64,000 nucleotides of DNA from Inia geoffrensis (taxonomy: Eukaryota > Chordata > Mammalia > Artiodactyla > Iniidae), in assembly GCA_036417435.1 (NCBI GenBank), contig CM070919.1, positions 33,472,318-33,536,317 of the forward strand. The letters are read 5' to 3'. The translations under genes were made by a program, and so were the position numbers. The notes beneath the pieces were generated by a model, which was not told the origin of the DNA, made no database searches, and saw only the letters and a program-made list of their open reading frames with translations. Positions 12,036 to 23,910 of the stretch are shown one piece after another. Every line of letters starts with the position of its first letter. Within the stretch, counting starts at the first letter, position 1.

Positions 12036-14109
12036 TTTCAATAATATAAATAAATAGGATGTAGCCATTATAAACCTCAAATAAGTTTCAAACTTTCTTT
12101 ATATTCTATTATGTAGTATGAAATTATGCTGTGTGTATCTGCAACCTAAAAGATATTCCAGGAAATAATGAGATTTTTCCAATCTATAGTTATAGAATTT
12201 CAATATGCCATACTTTCCATTTTTGCATGTCAGTTGTCATTTTCATCCACCCATGAGTCTCCCTTTATAATTTCTTTTATATCTTATAGAGAATCTTCTA
12301 TAAATGTGAAAATCTGATCAATAAAATTTACTACTAAAGTATAGTATGAGGAAGTATTTTTCAATGTTCAAACTAGTGATGAAATGACTTATTGATTTCA
12401 TAATCACCATGTAATCTAATTAGATTCTTTCCCCAGTACTATTACAAAACTTATAGAAAAAAAATAGTATTTAGGCAGGAGAGTGTTAGCCTTACCAAAA
12501 ATCTATACGCATTTCGCTATTCTCAATTTAGGTACAGTCATATAATTAATGCCAATTAGCCAACATATTTGCTACTTCTGAACAAAAGTAAACATATGGT
12601 TTCTGATAGATAAATATATGCTTTTTCAAAATTCTCCTATCTGAACAGCTAAGAGATGGTGGAGTTAGAACATGCAAGAAGTCTGAATTAAGGGAGCATC
12701 ATGCCACACAGGAGAGTCACTCAACCCTCTTCTATCTACCTATACCTATATCTATCTAGCTATATTTCTCAATATCTATACATACAATTTTTTTTCAAAT
12801 CATCAAACTAAGAAATACACACAATTTTTCTTGTCTTAAGCACTAAGATCTCAAGATTTATTTATAACTGCATAAGCCTAGCCTATTCTGGCTAATAATA
12901 CTGACTAAATAAAGGACAAAAAGCCTTTAGCAGGCATTTATTTTTAGAAATAAGAACTTCGCACATAAAATCCTTCCCTTTGTTCTAGCCATTTTCACAT
13001 GGTTGGTCAATACATATTTTTCTATAATTAGTTACAGATTCATTTGCATTTAAGTATTTTTCCTTATTGGTTGTTTTTCATATTTAGTAGTGAAGCCACC
13101 CTTCCCCAAAGCAGGTTCCACAAAGCACTATGTATAGCATATTAATAAAGGAATTTCTAAGTGGAGAAATAACCTACAGAGTTTGCTACTCTTATTTGTA
13201 TAGCAACTCCTTAGGTCAGAATTTTTATTTTTAAAAATTAACTTAATAAAAACATAGATGAGTAATTTCACAAACAGTCTCAGTTAAACACAATGCCAAC
13301 TCAAATATTTTTCCTCCGCCTTTTCACCTGACATTGCCACACATCTACCAGGATATAGATATAAGCAACCCTCTGAGTTCAATCCATCTGAAAATTTTCC
13401 TAAAATAACGATCATTGGTAAGCAATGTGTGCTAGGGTCTCTCCTGATCCCTGTACATAGAAACAAGTAGGCCTGTGGATGCAGGTTCTTACTTCAGTTA
13501 TATTGATTTTTCCTTGATCTATGATGAGGATGGTAAAGGGCCTAGGGGAGACAAGCCTTTCCACCTAAGATGAGTGTTGACTCTTCTACTCTGTTAGGGA
13601 GGGGCTAGTTTTCTCCAAGTTCATAAGTTCCCTCTTCACCCTGGTTGATGAGATTGAGAACCTCCAGGAAATCACAATGTTATTCTGATACTGAGACTTT
13701 TTTCCCCTTAATAAAGGGAAAGAAGAGAGTAAGAAAAATACTGTCTAACTCCCTTCTATGAGTCTCTTCCTGACCCTCTTTGATGTAGGTAGACGTCCTA
13801 TGAATTGTGGTCTCCACCTGAGAACGGGTTTACTCTTGACTCTGGGAGAGTCGTGAACTAACTGTGAGTGTGCTATCCCTGCCTTGACTCCATGGATGGA
13901 GGGAAAAGTTAATTGGATGGTAGAAAAAATTAAATTATTGCTAGAATAACCAATTGTGTAGAAATGAAATAAACAGAAAAGAAAAAACTACTCATTTCCT
14001 ATTCAATTTTCTCATTCTTAGAAAAAGCATGATTTTTTTTAAGTCTTAAAATCCATAGTGAGAATAAGAAAAATTTATACTCTGTACACATTTCTCAAAA
14101 ACTGACATT
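12036..14109. other. No gene recognised
   Basis: Contains an imperfect (CTAT)n microsatellite at 12732-12785 and a block of more balanced composition at 13470-13920. The latter has no repeat family I can name and no frame over about 60 aa. It could be an old LTR, but I see no terminal TG...CA pair with a TSD. Confidence 0.4.
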
Positions 14110-14122
14110 AAAAGAAACTCTA

Positions 14123-14312
14123 GGGCTTCCCTGGTGGCGCAGTGGTTGAGAGTCCGCCTGCCGATGCAGGGGATACGGGTTCGTGCCCCGGTCTGGGAAG
14201 ATCCCACATGCCGCGGAGCGGCTGGGCCCGTGAGCCATGGCCGCTGAGCCTGCGCGTCCGGAGCCTGTACTCCGCAACGGGAGAGGCCACAACAGTGAGA
14301 GGCCCGCATACC

Positions 14313-14346
<34 letters not shown>
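14123..14346 (+). mobile_element. CHR SINE, short form, long poly(A)
   Basis: Complete short-form CHR. It starts at gggcttccctggtggcgcag, has a B-box-like GGTTCGTGCCC at 14178-14188, and ends in about 35 A residues. The TSD aaaagaaactcta is perfect at 14110-14122 and 14347-14359. The intact TSD and long pure A tail suggest a relatively recent insertion. Confidence 0.95.
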
Positions 14347-14352
<6 letters not shown>

Positions 14353-14359
14353 AACTCTA

Positions 14360-16279
14360 CATCAACTGTTATTCCAAAATGTATAGGGCAGAGACGAAGT
14401 ATATCAGAAGTATCATTGTCAAAGATAGGCAAAAGCAAGTAATAGTAGCAGTGATATTTGTAAGAGGTATATAGAGCATTTTTGGTGAAGAATTTTACTG
14501 CTAGCTGAGATGAGCAAAGCATGATGTATAAGGTGGTATTAATTCACTTTACTATATTAAGAAGATGAGTGATGTGGGTTTAAGGGAGTCCATCTCAGTA
14601 ATTGAATAGTTCAGAATCACTTGGCATTAAATTCAGACTCCTGTTAAGAAAGACCATATCAGGGTCTGGCTATCACTATTTTAACTTTACCTTTTCCAAA
14701 ATTTTCTCTCCCTTACTTCCTTATGCTTCCCTGTGTATCTCATTCCTAACATTAATCTTCACATGTGTTATTGTACTTGTACCTTACTTTTCTATCATAT
14801 AGAAATCCTAAAATATCATTATTCTTGGCAACTAAATGTTTAACTTAAATTTTGTAAAAACATGTTAATGGTCTAAATTTAACTTATGCCAGCTCTGTTC
14901 TCATCTTCAGCTTGTCTGGGAACTATGATAAATTAATCTGTAAAAGATTATGACCTTAGATTTGTAAACTTTCATAAAATCAGAAATCAAGACAACAATC
15001 TTATCTGATGATGTGCAATTAAAGGAAAAATATTTGTGAAATAATATGAAAGTACTTCCACTTCTTTTCTCTTATTTCTCATAATTTTACTCTGGTCCTA
15101 TTTTTCATACATTAAAAGAAGCAGCAATAGAATGACTCTCTGGAGACATGAGACATAGGTAAAATATAATATATACAAACAAGCCTTTAAAAAGTTAAAT
15201 TTGAAGTGAATTTTCATTTTAAGTTTTATACTTAATAATAATAAACAATAACAATATATGTGTATATAGATATAGACAGACTTACAAAGCTACAGATGTA
15301 CATACTAGATATTATAACATGACAAATAGCTGCATGAAGTATGACCATGACTAGTCAGATAATTTCAGAGATTCTCTTTTTATGAAGTCATTAAAAACAA
15401 TAATTATCTGAGACATTCAAATTTTGAGGTGATTCTAATATTGATAAAACTCCAACACAGTTTTAAATAGCAGTTTTGTTAAAGTAAACAAATTTAAAGA
15501 GTTCCTAAATTAAAAACTTGCAAATAGACTCAGGTAAGTGCTTGACACCCAGTGATAAAATAAGAGTTAAGTGCTATACCCCATAATGTAATAAACTAGA
15601 GCAGTATGTTACATTGCTCTCGTGTGACATCCCAGGGTTTATAATTCTAATTTAGTATATTTTTTCAAAATTGTAAAGTTTATTGTATACATTGATAATG
15701 TACCCTCTTCCTAAGTCTTTAAAAACAAATAAAGAAGGAAAGATTAACAGGAAAGCAAAATGAAAACCAAGCCAAGTGGAGAATACTGTTGCTGTAGTAA
15801 AAGAAACAGACACTGTGTTTCTTAGCATTGTGTCAGTATTATAATCCACTCCAGTGTAATGCATAAAAGAGAATCTCATGGGGGACGAATATACAGACTA
15901 TACTGCAGTATCTTAATTAAGCAGATTTTCAAAGAACAAACCCTTCATATGTATAACAATCTTTCCTTATCTACTCTCGCAGGTTTGTAGTTTTTTGCAT
16001 TTATGAATATGTTTTCAAAAATACATGCAAATTTGTTGTTGAAATTATAGTATTTTGTTATTCTTTCTAATACACATCACAGTAATTATTATATGTGACA
16101 CCTGGAAGCAAAACAGCATTCTAGCTATTCTGTCTAACTGGTATATCATCCATAATTGATTCTGTATTGCATCCAGATATAGCAATAGCTGATTTGAAAT
16201 GTAGAAAGTATTATGGAATTTATTACTATCAAGAGAGTACAATAAGTAATAGGAAACAACTTAGTCAAAATAAAATAAA
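14360..16279. other. Mostly unrecognised; possible L2 piece
   Basis: At 14600-14800 the order 'agaccatatcagggtctggc...ccttttccaaaattttctct' loosely resembles the L2 'ctacatgatctggccc' region on the plus strand (confidence about 0.35). The rest is AT-rich with no assignment. Confidence 0.35.
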
Positions 16280-16522
16280 TTCATTTTCGGATTTGACACC
16301 AAAAGCAAAGACAACAAAAGCAAAAATAAGCAAACAACTGCATCAAACTGAAAAGTTACTGCACAGCAAAATAAACCATTAACAAAATGAAAAGTCAGCT
16401 TATGGAATGGAACAAAATATTTGCTAATCATATATCTGATAAGAGATTAGTGTCCAAAATATATAAAGAACTCATAGAACTAAATAGAAAAAAAATACAA
16501 ACTGCTTAAAAATGGTCAGAGG

Positions 16523-16727
16523 GGGCTTCCCTGGTGGCGCAGTGGTTGACAGTCTGCCTGCCGATGCAGAGGACACGGGTTCATGCCCCGGTCCGGGAGG
16601 ACCCCAAAGGTCGCGGAGTGGCTGGGCCCGTGAGCCATGGCCGCCGAGCCTGCGAGTCCGGAGCCTGTGCTCCGCAACGGGAGAGGCCACAGCTGTGAGA
16701 GGCCCACGTACCGCAAAAAAAAAAAAA
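16523..16727 (+). mobile_element. CHR SINE, short form, inside an L1
   Basis: The short-form body starts at gggcttccctggtggcgcag and ends in a run of A. The 15 bp TSD aaaaatggtcagagg is perfect at 16508-16522 and 16728-16742. It lies within ORF2 sequence of the L1 at 16280-17716, so it is younger than that L1. Confidence 0.95.
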
Positions 16728-17177
16728 AAAAATGGTCAGAGGAACTGAATAGACATTTTAAAGAAGACATACAGATGACCATCAGGTACATACATGAAAG
16801 GTACTCAACTCAACTAATCAGGGAAGTGCACATCAAAACCACAATGAGATACCACCTCGTACCAATGAGAATGCCTAACATTTAAAACACAAGAGGTAAT
16901 AAATGTTGGTGAGGATGTGAAGAAAAGGGAACCCCTGTGCACCTTGGTGGGAATGTAAATCAATGCAGCTACTATGGAAAACAGTATGAAGGTTTTTCAA
17001 AAAATTGAAAATAGAACTACCGAATGATCCAGAAATACCACTTCCGGGTATATATTCAAAGGAAACAAAATCAGTATCTCAAAAAAATATCTATACCCTG
17101 TGTTCATTACAGCATTATTTACAGTAGCCCAGACATGGAAACAACCTACGTTACCATTGATGAATAAATAACGTATG

Positions 17178-17180
<3 letters not shown>

Positions 17181-17208
<28 letters not shown>
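17181..17208. repeat. (CA)14 microsatellite
   Basis: Uninterrupted CA dinucleotide repeat inside the L1 3' end. Likely to vary in length between individuals. It explains the Cys-Val run read on the minus strand. Confidence 0.95.
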
Positions 17209-17210
<2 letters not shown>

Positions 17211-17716
17211 AAGAGTACTAAGCCATACACGAAAAAGAAATAGTGCCATTTATGAAAACATGAATGGCCTTTGAGGGCATTATGCTAGGTGAAGTAAATC
17301 AGACAGAGAAAGACAAACATTGCATGATATCACTTATATGTGGAACCTAAAAATCTTAACTCACAGAATCAGAGAGTAAAATGGTGGTTTCCAAGGGCTG
17401 AAGTGTGGTGGAAATGGGAAGATGACAGTCAAGGGATACAAACTTCCATTCAGAAGATGATTAAGTTTTGGAGATCTAATGTACAGCATAGTGACTATAG
17501 TTAATATTGCATTATATACTTGAAAGTTTCTAAGAAAGCAGACCTTAAATGTTCTCATCAAAAGAAAAAAAACTATTTCGAGGTGAGGGATGTTAACTAA
17601 ACTTATTGTGGTAATCATTTAACAATATATATGTACATCAAATCATTATGTTGCACACCTTAAACTAATACAGTGTTATATGTCAACTATATTTCAATAA
17701 AACTGAAAGAAAAGAA

Positions 17717-18326
17717 ATGTACTCTGCTCCCTACCAAATGAAGATCTCTGTGATTGCATTACAGTATGAATTGAATCCTAAGAATTAAACCATTAGACTG
17801 TTTCCTACTAACAACAAATACAGGCTGATCTTTGTCTAACTCTCTTGTAATTTGGAAATTCAAACAATAATATATGGTAAAACACCTAAAAAATACATGA
17901 ACACTGACTAGTATGCTCCTGTGTAGACAGACAGAAACAATAAAAATAATATGAGATGTGTATAAATCACATAAAATAACAATTAACGGTAAAGTTTCTA
18001 GTGATAAGGAATTCAAAGATACTTCATGTCTCAAGTGAATTGATTACATAAAGCTAAGCTAATAAAAAAAGGACAATTGACAGTTAAGTATACTGTGAAA
18101 CGCCTATGTTCTTTTACTCATTTTAATTGTCATCATTAAAAAAGAAAACATTCTAAAACTTAGCCGCTTGAGGTTCTATAGCTTTTGTGGTTATTTTGAC
18201 CAGCAGAGTGATTTATTCAAAAGAAAAAGAAAAACAATTATTTAGAAATTGTCTAGTGACTATTATAGCCATTGCAAAAGAAATAACATTTACACTTTCA
18301 AATGTTTATAGTTTTTTATTTTTCCA
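17717..18326. other. No gene or repeat recognised
   Basis: AT-rich spacer between the L1 and the microsatellite at 18327. Nothing supportable. Confidence 0.4.
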
Positions 18327-18402
18327 TATACATATAAATGCATATATAGATGTGTATATATATACACACCCACATATATACATATACATATATATATACA
18401 TG
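18327..18402. repeat. Compound TA/CA/CATA microsatellite
   Basis: Imperfect alternation of atatac, acac and tata units. Confidence 0.85.
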
Positions 18403-18450
18403 TAAGTTACCTTTACCAGGGATATAAATTATATGATGTTTCCATATTTT

Positions 18451-18513
18451 CTACAGAACTGAATCTATGCGAGGACTGTTCTACAACTGAATCTACGTGA
18501 GGACTGTTCTACA
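18451..18513. repeat. Tandem duplication, about 28-30 bp unit
   Basis: The unit at 18451-18480 (ctacagaactgaatctatgc...) recurs at 18481-18508 with 2 bases missing and a couple of changes. A partial third start, ctacaact, begins at 18509. Confidence 0.85.
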
Positions 18514-18624
18514 ACTCCTGCCAATCCAGAGAAATCCTGTGGTCCAGCCACAGTGTGATGCTTGGAGGAAAATGTCTATGTACATTAAAAAAAACCTGCA
18601 AAAATACAACAAAAATGTTCAAGA

Positions 18625-18742
18625 GTGGTAATACTGAGTGGTAATACTGTTATATAATTACTGTTATGGTTATATAATTATAATATAATTATTATATGGT
18701 TATATAATTATGGTTATATAATTACTGTTATGGTAACACTGT
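18625..18742. repeat. AT-rich minisatellite-like cluster
   Basis: Begins with gagtggtaatact twice, then irregular repeats of a ggttatataatta unit alternating with actgttat. Local slippage and expansion would explain it. Confidence 0.8.
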
Positions 18743-18789
18743 TAAGACAGACAAATGCCAGATCGCTCAGCACTTCCGAGTAGGCATAA

Positions 18790-19065
18790 GGCAGTCAGGA
18801 TTAGTGAGAATAGCAGACAGCTGTGGAGTCAGGTTCTACCACTCCCTTGCTGGCCATATTTGAGCAAATAATTTAACTCAAAGGTCAGTTTTATCTTCTT
18901 CAAAATCCATATAGAATGGTTTTAAATCAAATGATTGAAAGATTAAAGGCAATAATATCTATCAAGTGCTTTGAACAATGCATGATACAAAGTAAATAAT
19001 AGCTTCCTGTATACTGTGGCTGTCACCACCTTCCTTATTGTTATCATCATCACAGTCATCACCAT
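18790..19065 (+). repeat. MIR SINE remnant with (TCA)n tail
   Basis: The text runs as a plus-strand MIR: agctgtggagtcaggttcta at 18819, then atttgagcaaataatttaac at 18858, then the atctatcaagtgctttgaac block near 18956. It ends in TCATCA-type simple repeat at 19041-19080. Confidence 0.6.
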
Positions 19066-19328
19066 CTTCATCCTCATCATTCTGAGGAAAGTCTCAAATA
19101 TCTGGCTTATAACTTCTACTAAAACAATGAGGTGTTACAAAAACTATATAACTGACACAATGAAAAGCTCTACCCACACTCTCTAAGTTACAGATTACTT
19201 CAGTGAGCTATGTGTGTAGCTATAAGCAACTGACAATCCAATCATAATGCTTTAACAATTGTCAATATTAAATCATTTAAAATGATTTGTAAGAAATCCA
19301 AGGCAGTTGTCCATACTCTAGGCAGCTC
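19066..19328. other. No gene or repeat recognised
   Basis: Short unassigned interval. Confidence 0.4.
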
Positions 19329-19615
19329 TTTTTTTTTAATTTAATTAATTTATTTTTTATACAGCAGGTTCTTATTAGTTATCTATTTTATACACAGTAG
19401 TGTATATATGTCAATCCCAATCTCCCAGTTCATCCCTCCACCCCCAACACACATTCCCCGCTTGGTGTCCATACGTTTGTGCTCTACACCTGTGTCTCAA
19501 TTTCTGCCCTGCAAACCGGTTCATCTGTACCATTTTTCTAGGTTCTACATAGATGCGTTAATATATGATATTTGTTTTTTTCTTTCTGACTTACTTCACT
19601 CTGTAGCTTTGTCTT
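19329..19615 (-). mobile_element. Young-type L1 3'UTR fragment, antisense
   Basis: Begins with poly(T), then tatacagcaggttcttatta at 19359. The antisense cetartiodactyl L1 3'UTR runs to the ttacttcactctgta segment (about 19615), where the copy is 5'-truncated after only about 290 bp. The same landmark appears in sense near 38700 of the large L1 in this window. Confidence 0.8.
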
Positions 19616-20120
19616 CTTGTTCTACTATTCTCAGTCTGCAGCTTTTTTCTTAAGATAGTAATATGGCTATAATTCCTCCTAGCATCAAATCTATACTACA
19701 GATAGAAAAGAACAAAGGTACAGGAATACAAAGAGCAAAATTTCATGAACCAACAAAGCCTGTACCTGTCATCAGCTTGGCTGAGAGCTTCACAATTTCT
19801 GTCTACATCTTATTAACAGAACCTGGTTGCATGACCAATCTCAACTGGAATGGAGTCTGAGAGATAATAGAACTTGCAGTCTCTATTAACAGAATAAGGC
19901 AAAGGAACGACTTTTGAGAGGTAATCCACAGTGTCTGCAGCCACCAGAGAAGAGAGCAGGAGAGTAAGAGAAATGTCATGTAGACTAGAAATCATCAGTT
20001 CATGGGTCTATTTAATATCTGAACAAAAGTATTCCAGCTTTTAGAAGTATTTTTCTAAACTGAAAGTGAATGCCTAATTTGGATTGTCTGAATAGAAAAG
20101 AGATAGAGATTTTTGCCTTC
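19616..20120. other. No gene or repeat recognised
   Basis: Frames here are short and overlap without any domain signature. Confidence 0.4.
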
Positions 20121-20135
20121 AAAAGTTTCAAAATA

Positions 20136-20326
20136 GGGCTTCCCTGGTGGCGCAGTGGTTGAGCGTCTGCCTGCCCTTGCAGGAGACACGGGTTCCTGCC
20201 CCGGTCCAGGAAGATCCCACATGCTGCGGAGCGGCTGGGCCCGTGAGCCATGGCCGCTGAGCCTGCGCTCCGCAACGGGAGAGGCCACAACAGTGAGAGG
20301 CCGTGTAAAGCAAAAAAAAAAAAAAA
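20136..20326 (+). mobile_element. CHR SINE, short form with an extra internal deletion
   Basis: The body starts at gggcttccctggtggcgcag and ends in poly(A). The 15 bp TSD aaaagtttcaaaata is perfect at 20121-20135 and 20327-20341. Compared with its neighbours this copy lacks about 15 bp: it reads gagcctgcgctccgcaacgg where they have two 'gagcctg.gc' stretches. Its 3' end also reads ccgtgtaaagc instead of cccgcgtaccgc. Confidence 0.95.
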
Positions 20327-20341
20327 AAAAGTTTCAAAATA

Positions 20342-21224
20342 ACAAAATGTTTAATGTTAATCAGGGTCTTAAATGCTGAGACTTGAAAATGTAAGTGACC
20401 AAATAAGCAATCAAGTTACTTGGAGACAAGGCTTTGCTGTGGCCTAAATTTTGCTTAAATGGTTCATTTACATCCATGCAGTGAGGAAGCAAAGGCCTCT
20501 TTCCCACATCCCCAGTAAGAAAGAACACCTACAAAGTGTCTGGAGTTACTCAACCAAGTATACCATTCTTTAGCAAAAAAAAAAAAAAAAAAAGGAAAAC
20601 ATAACATTTGGAACTTTGATGATGGTCAAGTATTCCTTCATGCATAAATAAAATGGTCCAGGTAAATATTTCCACACCTGGAACTTTATGTAAAACTCTG
20701 TCTTGCCCCCGGATAGCATGCATGTCCATTACAGTGACGACATGCTGTACTCATTAGCCTTGATGCACGAAAGGCCATCCTACTCCTCAGGGAGTTTGAC
20801 CCCAGCGCCTTCACAACATGAAGAGAGAAGAGCTTGGGATTCGTCTAAATTTATCTCTGCAATTCTGATGATTTAATTTCCATAACCAGTAATTGTTTGA
20901 GACTTGAGCAGTTAAAAATAAAGAAATGACAATGAAGAATTAAAGGAAGCCAGCTGATAATGCGGTGGGCTACAAGTAGGCATAAGTAAGTTTCTAGGGA
21001 AAATGTCCTCACTTCATAGAAAGATCTACAAGAATATGATAATCTCTATCTCCTCTGGACATTTTTATTTTTAGGTGTAATATACTGTAATGCTACATAC
21101 CTCTTGTTACCATCAGGGAAATTAGGCTGACATAAAAACTCATATAACAAATGTGGTAAATGGAGAGAAAATATGGTAGATTTTTTAATGATGCCATTAA
21201 GTTCCAGATTTAGAGTTCCCTATC
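20342..21224. other. No gene recognised
   Basis: Contains a poly(A) run at about 20575-20593, not attached to a recognisable element. Otherwise unassigned. Confidence 0.4.
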
Positions 21225-22310
21225 ACTGAATTTCATCAGTCAAGATAGAGAACTGTTACATCACCACAAGGCTTCCTCATTTTGCCCTTTTATAATCACA
21301 CCCAACCGTCTTAAATTCTCATCACTACCACCATGCTCTAACCCATGGTAATCACTAATCTGTTCTCCATATCCAAAATTTTGTAATTTTTTTTCTTTGA
21401 GATTAATCTAAGTTGTTGACTCTGTCAGTAGTTTATTCCATTTTACCTGGGTAGTTATTCCACGGTATAGATGTACCAATTAAACATTTATCCATTAATA
21501 GATACCTGGTTTGTTTCAAGTGTGCGCTATTATGATTAAAGCAGCTATAAGGTCAAAGAATATCCTCTATATGATTTCAATTCTTTGACATTTGTAGAAG
21601 TTTATTTTATGGCCCAAGCTATAGTCTATATTGATGCATATTCCATAGTGCTTAAAGAAATGTTTACCTTTTGTTTGGAGGAGCGTTCTATAGATAAGTC
21701 ACTTAGATTCTGTTGGGTGATTGTGTTGTCCAAATCTTCTAAATATTTGCTGATTTTCTGTCTAGCAGGGTTTTTCTGTTTGTTTACTTTCAACATATTA
21801 TACCTATGTCAATGAATTTGAATTTGATATAAGTTTCTTATAAACAACATATAGTTGGGTCATGTTTTTTCTTTTTTGCGGTACGCAGGCCTCTTACTGT
21901 TGCGGCCTCTCCCGCTGCGGAGCACAGGCTCCGGATGCACAGGCTCAGCGGCCATGGCTCATGGGCCCAGCCGCTGCGCGGCATGTGGGATCTTCCCAGA
22001 CCGGGGCACGAACCCGTGTCCCCTGCATCGGCAGGAGGACTCTCAACCACTGCGCCACCAGGGAAGCCCTGGGTCATGTTTTTTAATCCACTCTACCCGT
22101 CGTTATTTTTTGACTACTATAATTAGACCACTTACATTAATTATTGAGATGTTAGAGCTCTGCCATTTTATTTGTTTAATTTGTTTCCTCTGCTTGTTTT
22201 CCCTGCTTCTTTTTACTTGTCTTCATGTGGCTTACTTAAGCATTTTTCTGATTCTTTATATATTTAATTATAGTGTGCTTGAATGTATCTCTTTGTAGTT
22301 TTTAAAATAA
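21225..22310 (-). mobile_element. Old L1 (3'UTR to ORF2), antisense, split by a CHR SINE
   Basis: The antisense 3'UTR (atcaccacaaggcttcctca at 21261) is followed by a tccattttacctgggtagtt segment (about 21438) and ORF2 antisense text around 21560-21860. It resumes after the SINE at 22085 with atccactctacccgtcg and ends near 22310. It is internally deleted relative to a full element. Confidence 0.65.
21871..22069 (-). mobile_element. CHR SINE, short form
   Basis: Antisense copy with a short T-rich end, so its A tail is only about 6 bp, and a full GC-rich body. The 15 bp TSD tgggtcatgtttttt is perfect at 21856-21870 and 22070-22084. It is inserted in the antisense L1 at 21225-22310, into the well-conserved atagttgggtc segment of ORF2. 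Confidence 0.95.
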
Positions 22311-22839
22311 AAATTTGAGAGTTCCAAACCACATTTCTAAATCATGCTTGCTAACATAGAAAACTATAATTCAATACGCTCAAAAATTGAGAGTCTAATT
22401 CACAAAGACTAGCTCATTATTTCTTGAGCCAGTGGATTCTTCTTGAACACAGCCCTTATTTTTCAAAAGTAATCTTACAGAGATGACTGTGGATACACAT
22501 AGTTACATGATTCCTGCAGATCCCTGACTAAATCAGCCACTAAACTAAGGACAAGACATTATCCTTTCAGATACATAAAGATAACATTCATTTTCTTCCT
22601 TATGTCAAATTCAATTTACACTTATAAAATGATATGATGCAACTATTGTTTTGGTTAGTAGAGTATAATATGTGTTGAACATCAGAAGAGCTGTGATAAC
22701 AGCCTGTAAATATGTTAAGACTGCTTATTTTCCCACAGTCCATGAATCTCAGGGTTGGAAATTAGATTAATGTCAACCTCATATCCTAAGTCAAAACAGG
22801 TAGTTGACCATAATATTCATTCTTCCCTTTTACCTCATT
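22311..22839. other. No gene or repeat recognised
   Basis: AT-rich, unassigned. Confidence 0.4.
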
Positions 22840-23215
22840 TATTGGGCAAAAGATAAGGTCTGTATTTATAGCTCCCTTGAAGCTATGTGACTAAACTCCA
22901 GCCAATAAGATGCAAAACGAAGGGGTGTGTGAACCTTTTAGGAAGGTGTTAAAGAAAATGGCATATTCTTCTACTTTCCTTCTCTCTTTCCAACTGGTTA
23001 GACTACTGGTTGGCGTTTGTGCTGGTGCAGCCATTTGGAGAATGATACAGAATGATGAAAGGTCTAGACAGTAACATAAAAGGCACTTAGTCCTGAAAAC
23101 TGGCATCCTGAACTTACTGTTTATGTAAGAGAGAAATAACCTTCTATCATTTCAAGCTATATTTATTGTGTTCTTTATATGACTACCAGCTGAACATGCT
23201 AATAACTGATATACT
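22840..23215 (+). repeat. Possible ancient MLT/MER-type repeat
   Basis: The order 'gctatgtgactaaactccagccaataagatg' (22883), 'gtgcagccatttggagaatga' (23024) and 'gtaagagagaaataaccttct' (23125) recalls an ancient mammalian LTR or MER repeat with a 'ccatgtgactaagttctggccaatgagatg...gagagaaataaacttct' layout. Family not determined. Confidence 0.35.
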
Positions 23216-23559
23216 TCCCAATGTTAATTCCATTGTAAATGTCTCTTCCACACTGAAATGTCTCTTCCACAAAACTTCCAACAATAGTTACTACTGTAGT
23301 AATTATTTAATATTTTAAAACTATTGTCACTTCCTTTTTTAAGCATTTCAATAACTTGCATTTTCTTTTGCAGTATTATGATTGATGTCATATCTTTTAT
23401 ACGACTTTCATCATACTGTATGAGCAACCACTGCCTGGCTTTTCAACTCTGTAGGTTTTGTACATTCTTTCTTGCTCTCCGTTCACCTCTCTCTGTTTCA
23501 AATATAACAGTATTATCTTTGTTCATGAATTATGTCATATTACAGTCTTACACATATAT

Positions 23560-23910
23560 TTTTTTGATGATTTTGTTTCTGCTGAGAACTCTCCTGCCAA
23601 ACTCCAACTCTTGCCTTTTTAAAACTCTTTTATTTAATTCCTCATTCTCAGTTCTCAGATAAAAAATTTCTTCCTTAGAGAAATCTCCTTGACCCCCTTG
23701 ATCATCTCGTATTCTTTTATTTTAGACTTTTACCAAAATGTGTTTAACTCAGTACTGTATAATTTTTCAATTAATCTCTGTAACCTCTTGTTAGAATAGG
23801 AACCCCATGAGTACATATGTTTTTTTTTTCTTTTTTGTTAGTGCAAGTACCGAGAACAGCACTTAGCGCATAGTAGATGCTCAATAAAAGTTTTGAAATA
23901 AATGAACTTT
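23560..23910 (+). repeat. L2 LINE 3' remnant
   Basis: Plus-strand L2 3' end: gagaaatctccttgaccccc at 23678, aggaaccccatgagtacata at 23798, and the end block agcacttagcgcatagtaga at 23858 followed by tgctcaataaaag. A poly(T) run at 23820-23829 interrupts it. Confidence 0.7.

Larger units (their letters stand above)
16280..17716 (+). mobile_element. L1 3' end (L1MA-like), split by a CHR SINE
   Basis: Sense L1 from late ORF2 through the 3'UTR. Landmarks are the tttcggatttgacaccaaaa block at about 16286, aaatatttgctaatcatata at 16415, the aatgagataccacctcgtac block at 16843 (terminal ORF2), gaagtaaatcagacagagaa near 17291, and the 3'UTR block with aatgtacagcatagtgacta at 17478. It ends with atttcaataaaactgaaaga at about 17691. 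A CHR SINE interrupts it at 16523-16727. Stops and indels break ORF2. It is 5'-truncated, as most L1 copies are. Confidence 0.85.

Noticed and set aside
13470..13920. Possible old LTR
   Set aside because: Composition is suggestive, but I could not find TG...CA ends with a direct repeat or a recognisable family motif.
14046..14522. 158 aa minus-strand frame with a phenylalanine run
   Set aside because: The poly(F) is the SINE's poly(A) tail read in reverse and the rest is SINE body.
16997..17230. Minus-strand frame with a Cys-Val repeat
   Set aside because: It is the (CA)14 microsatellite within an L1 tail.
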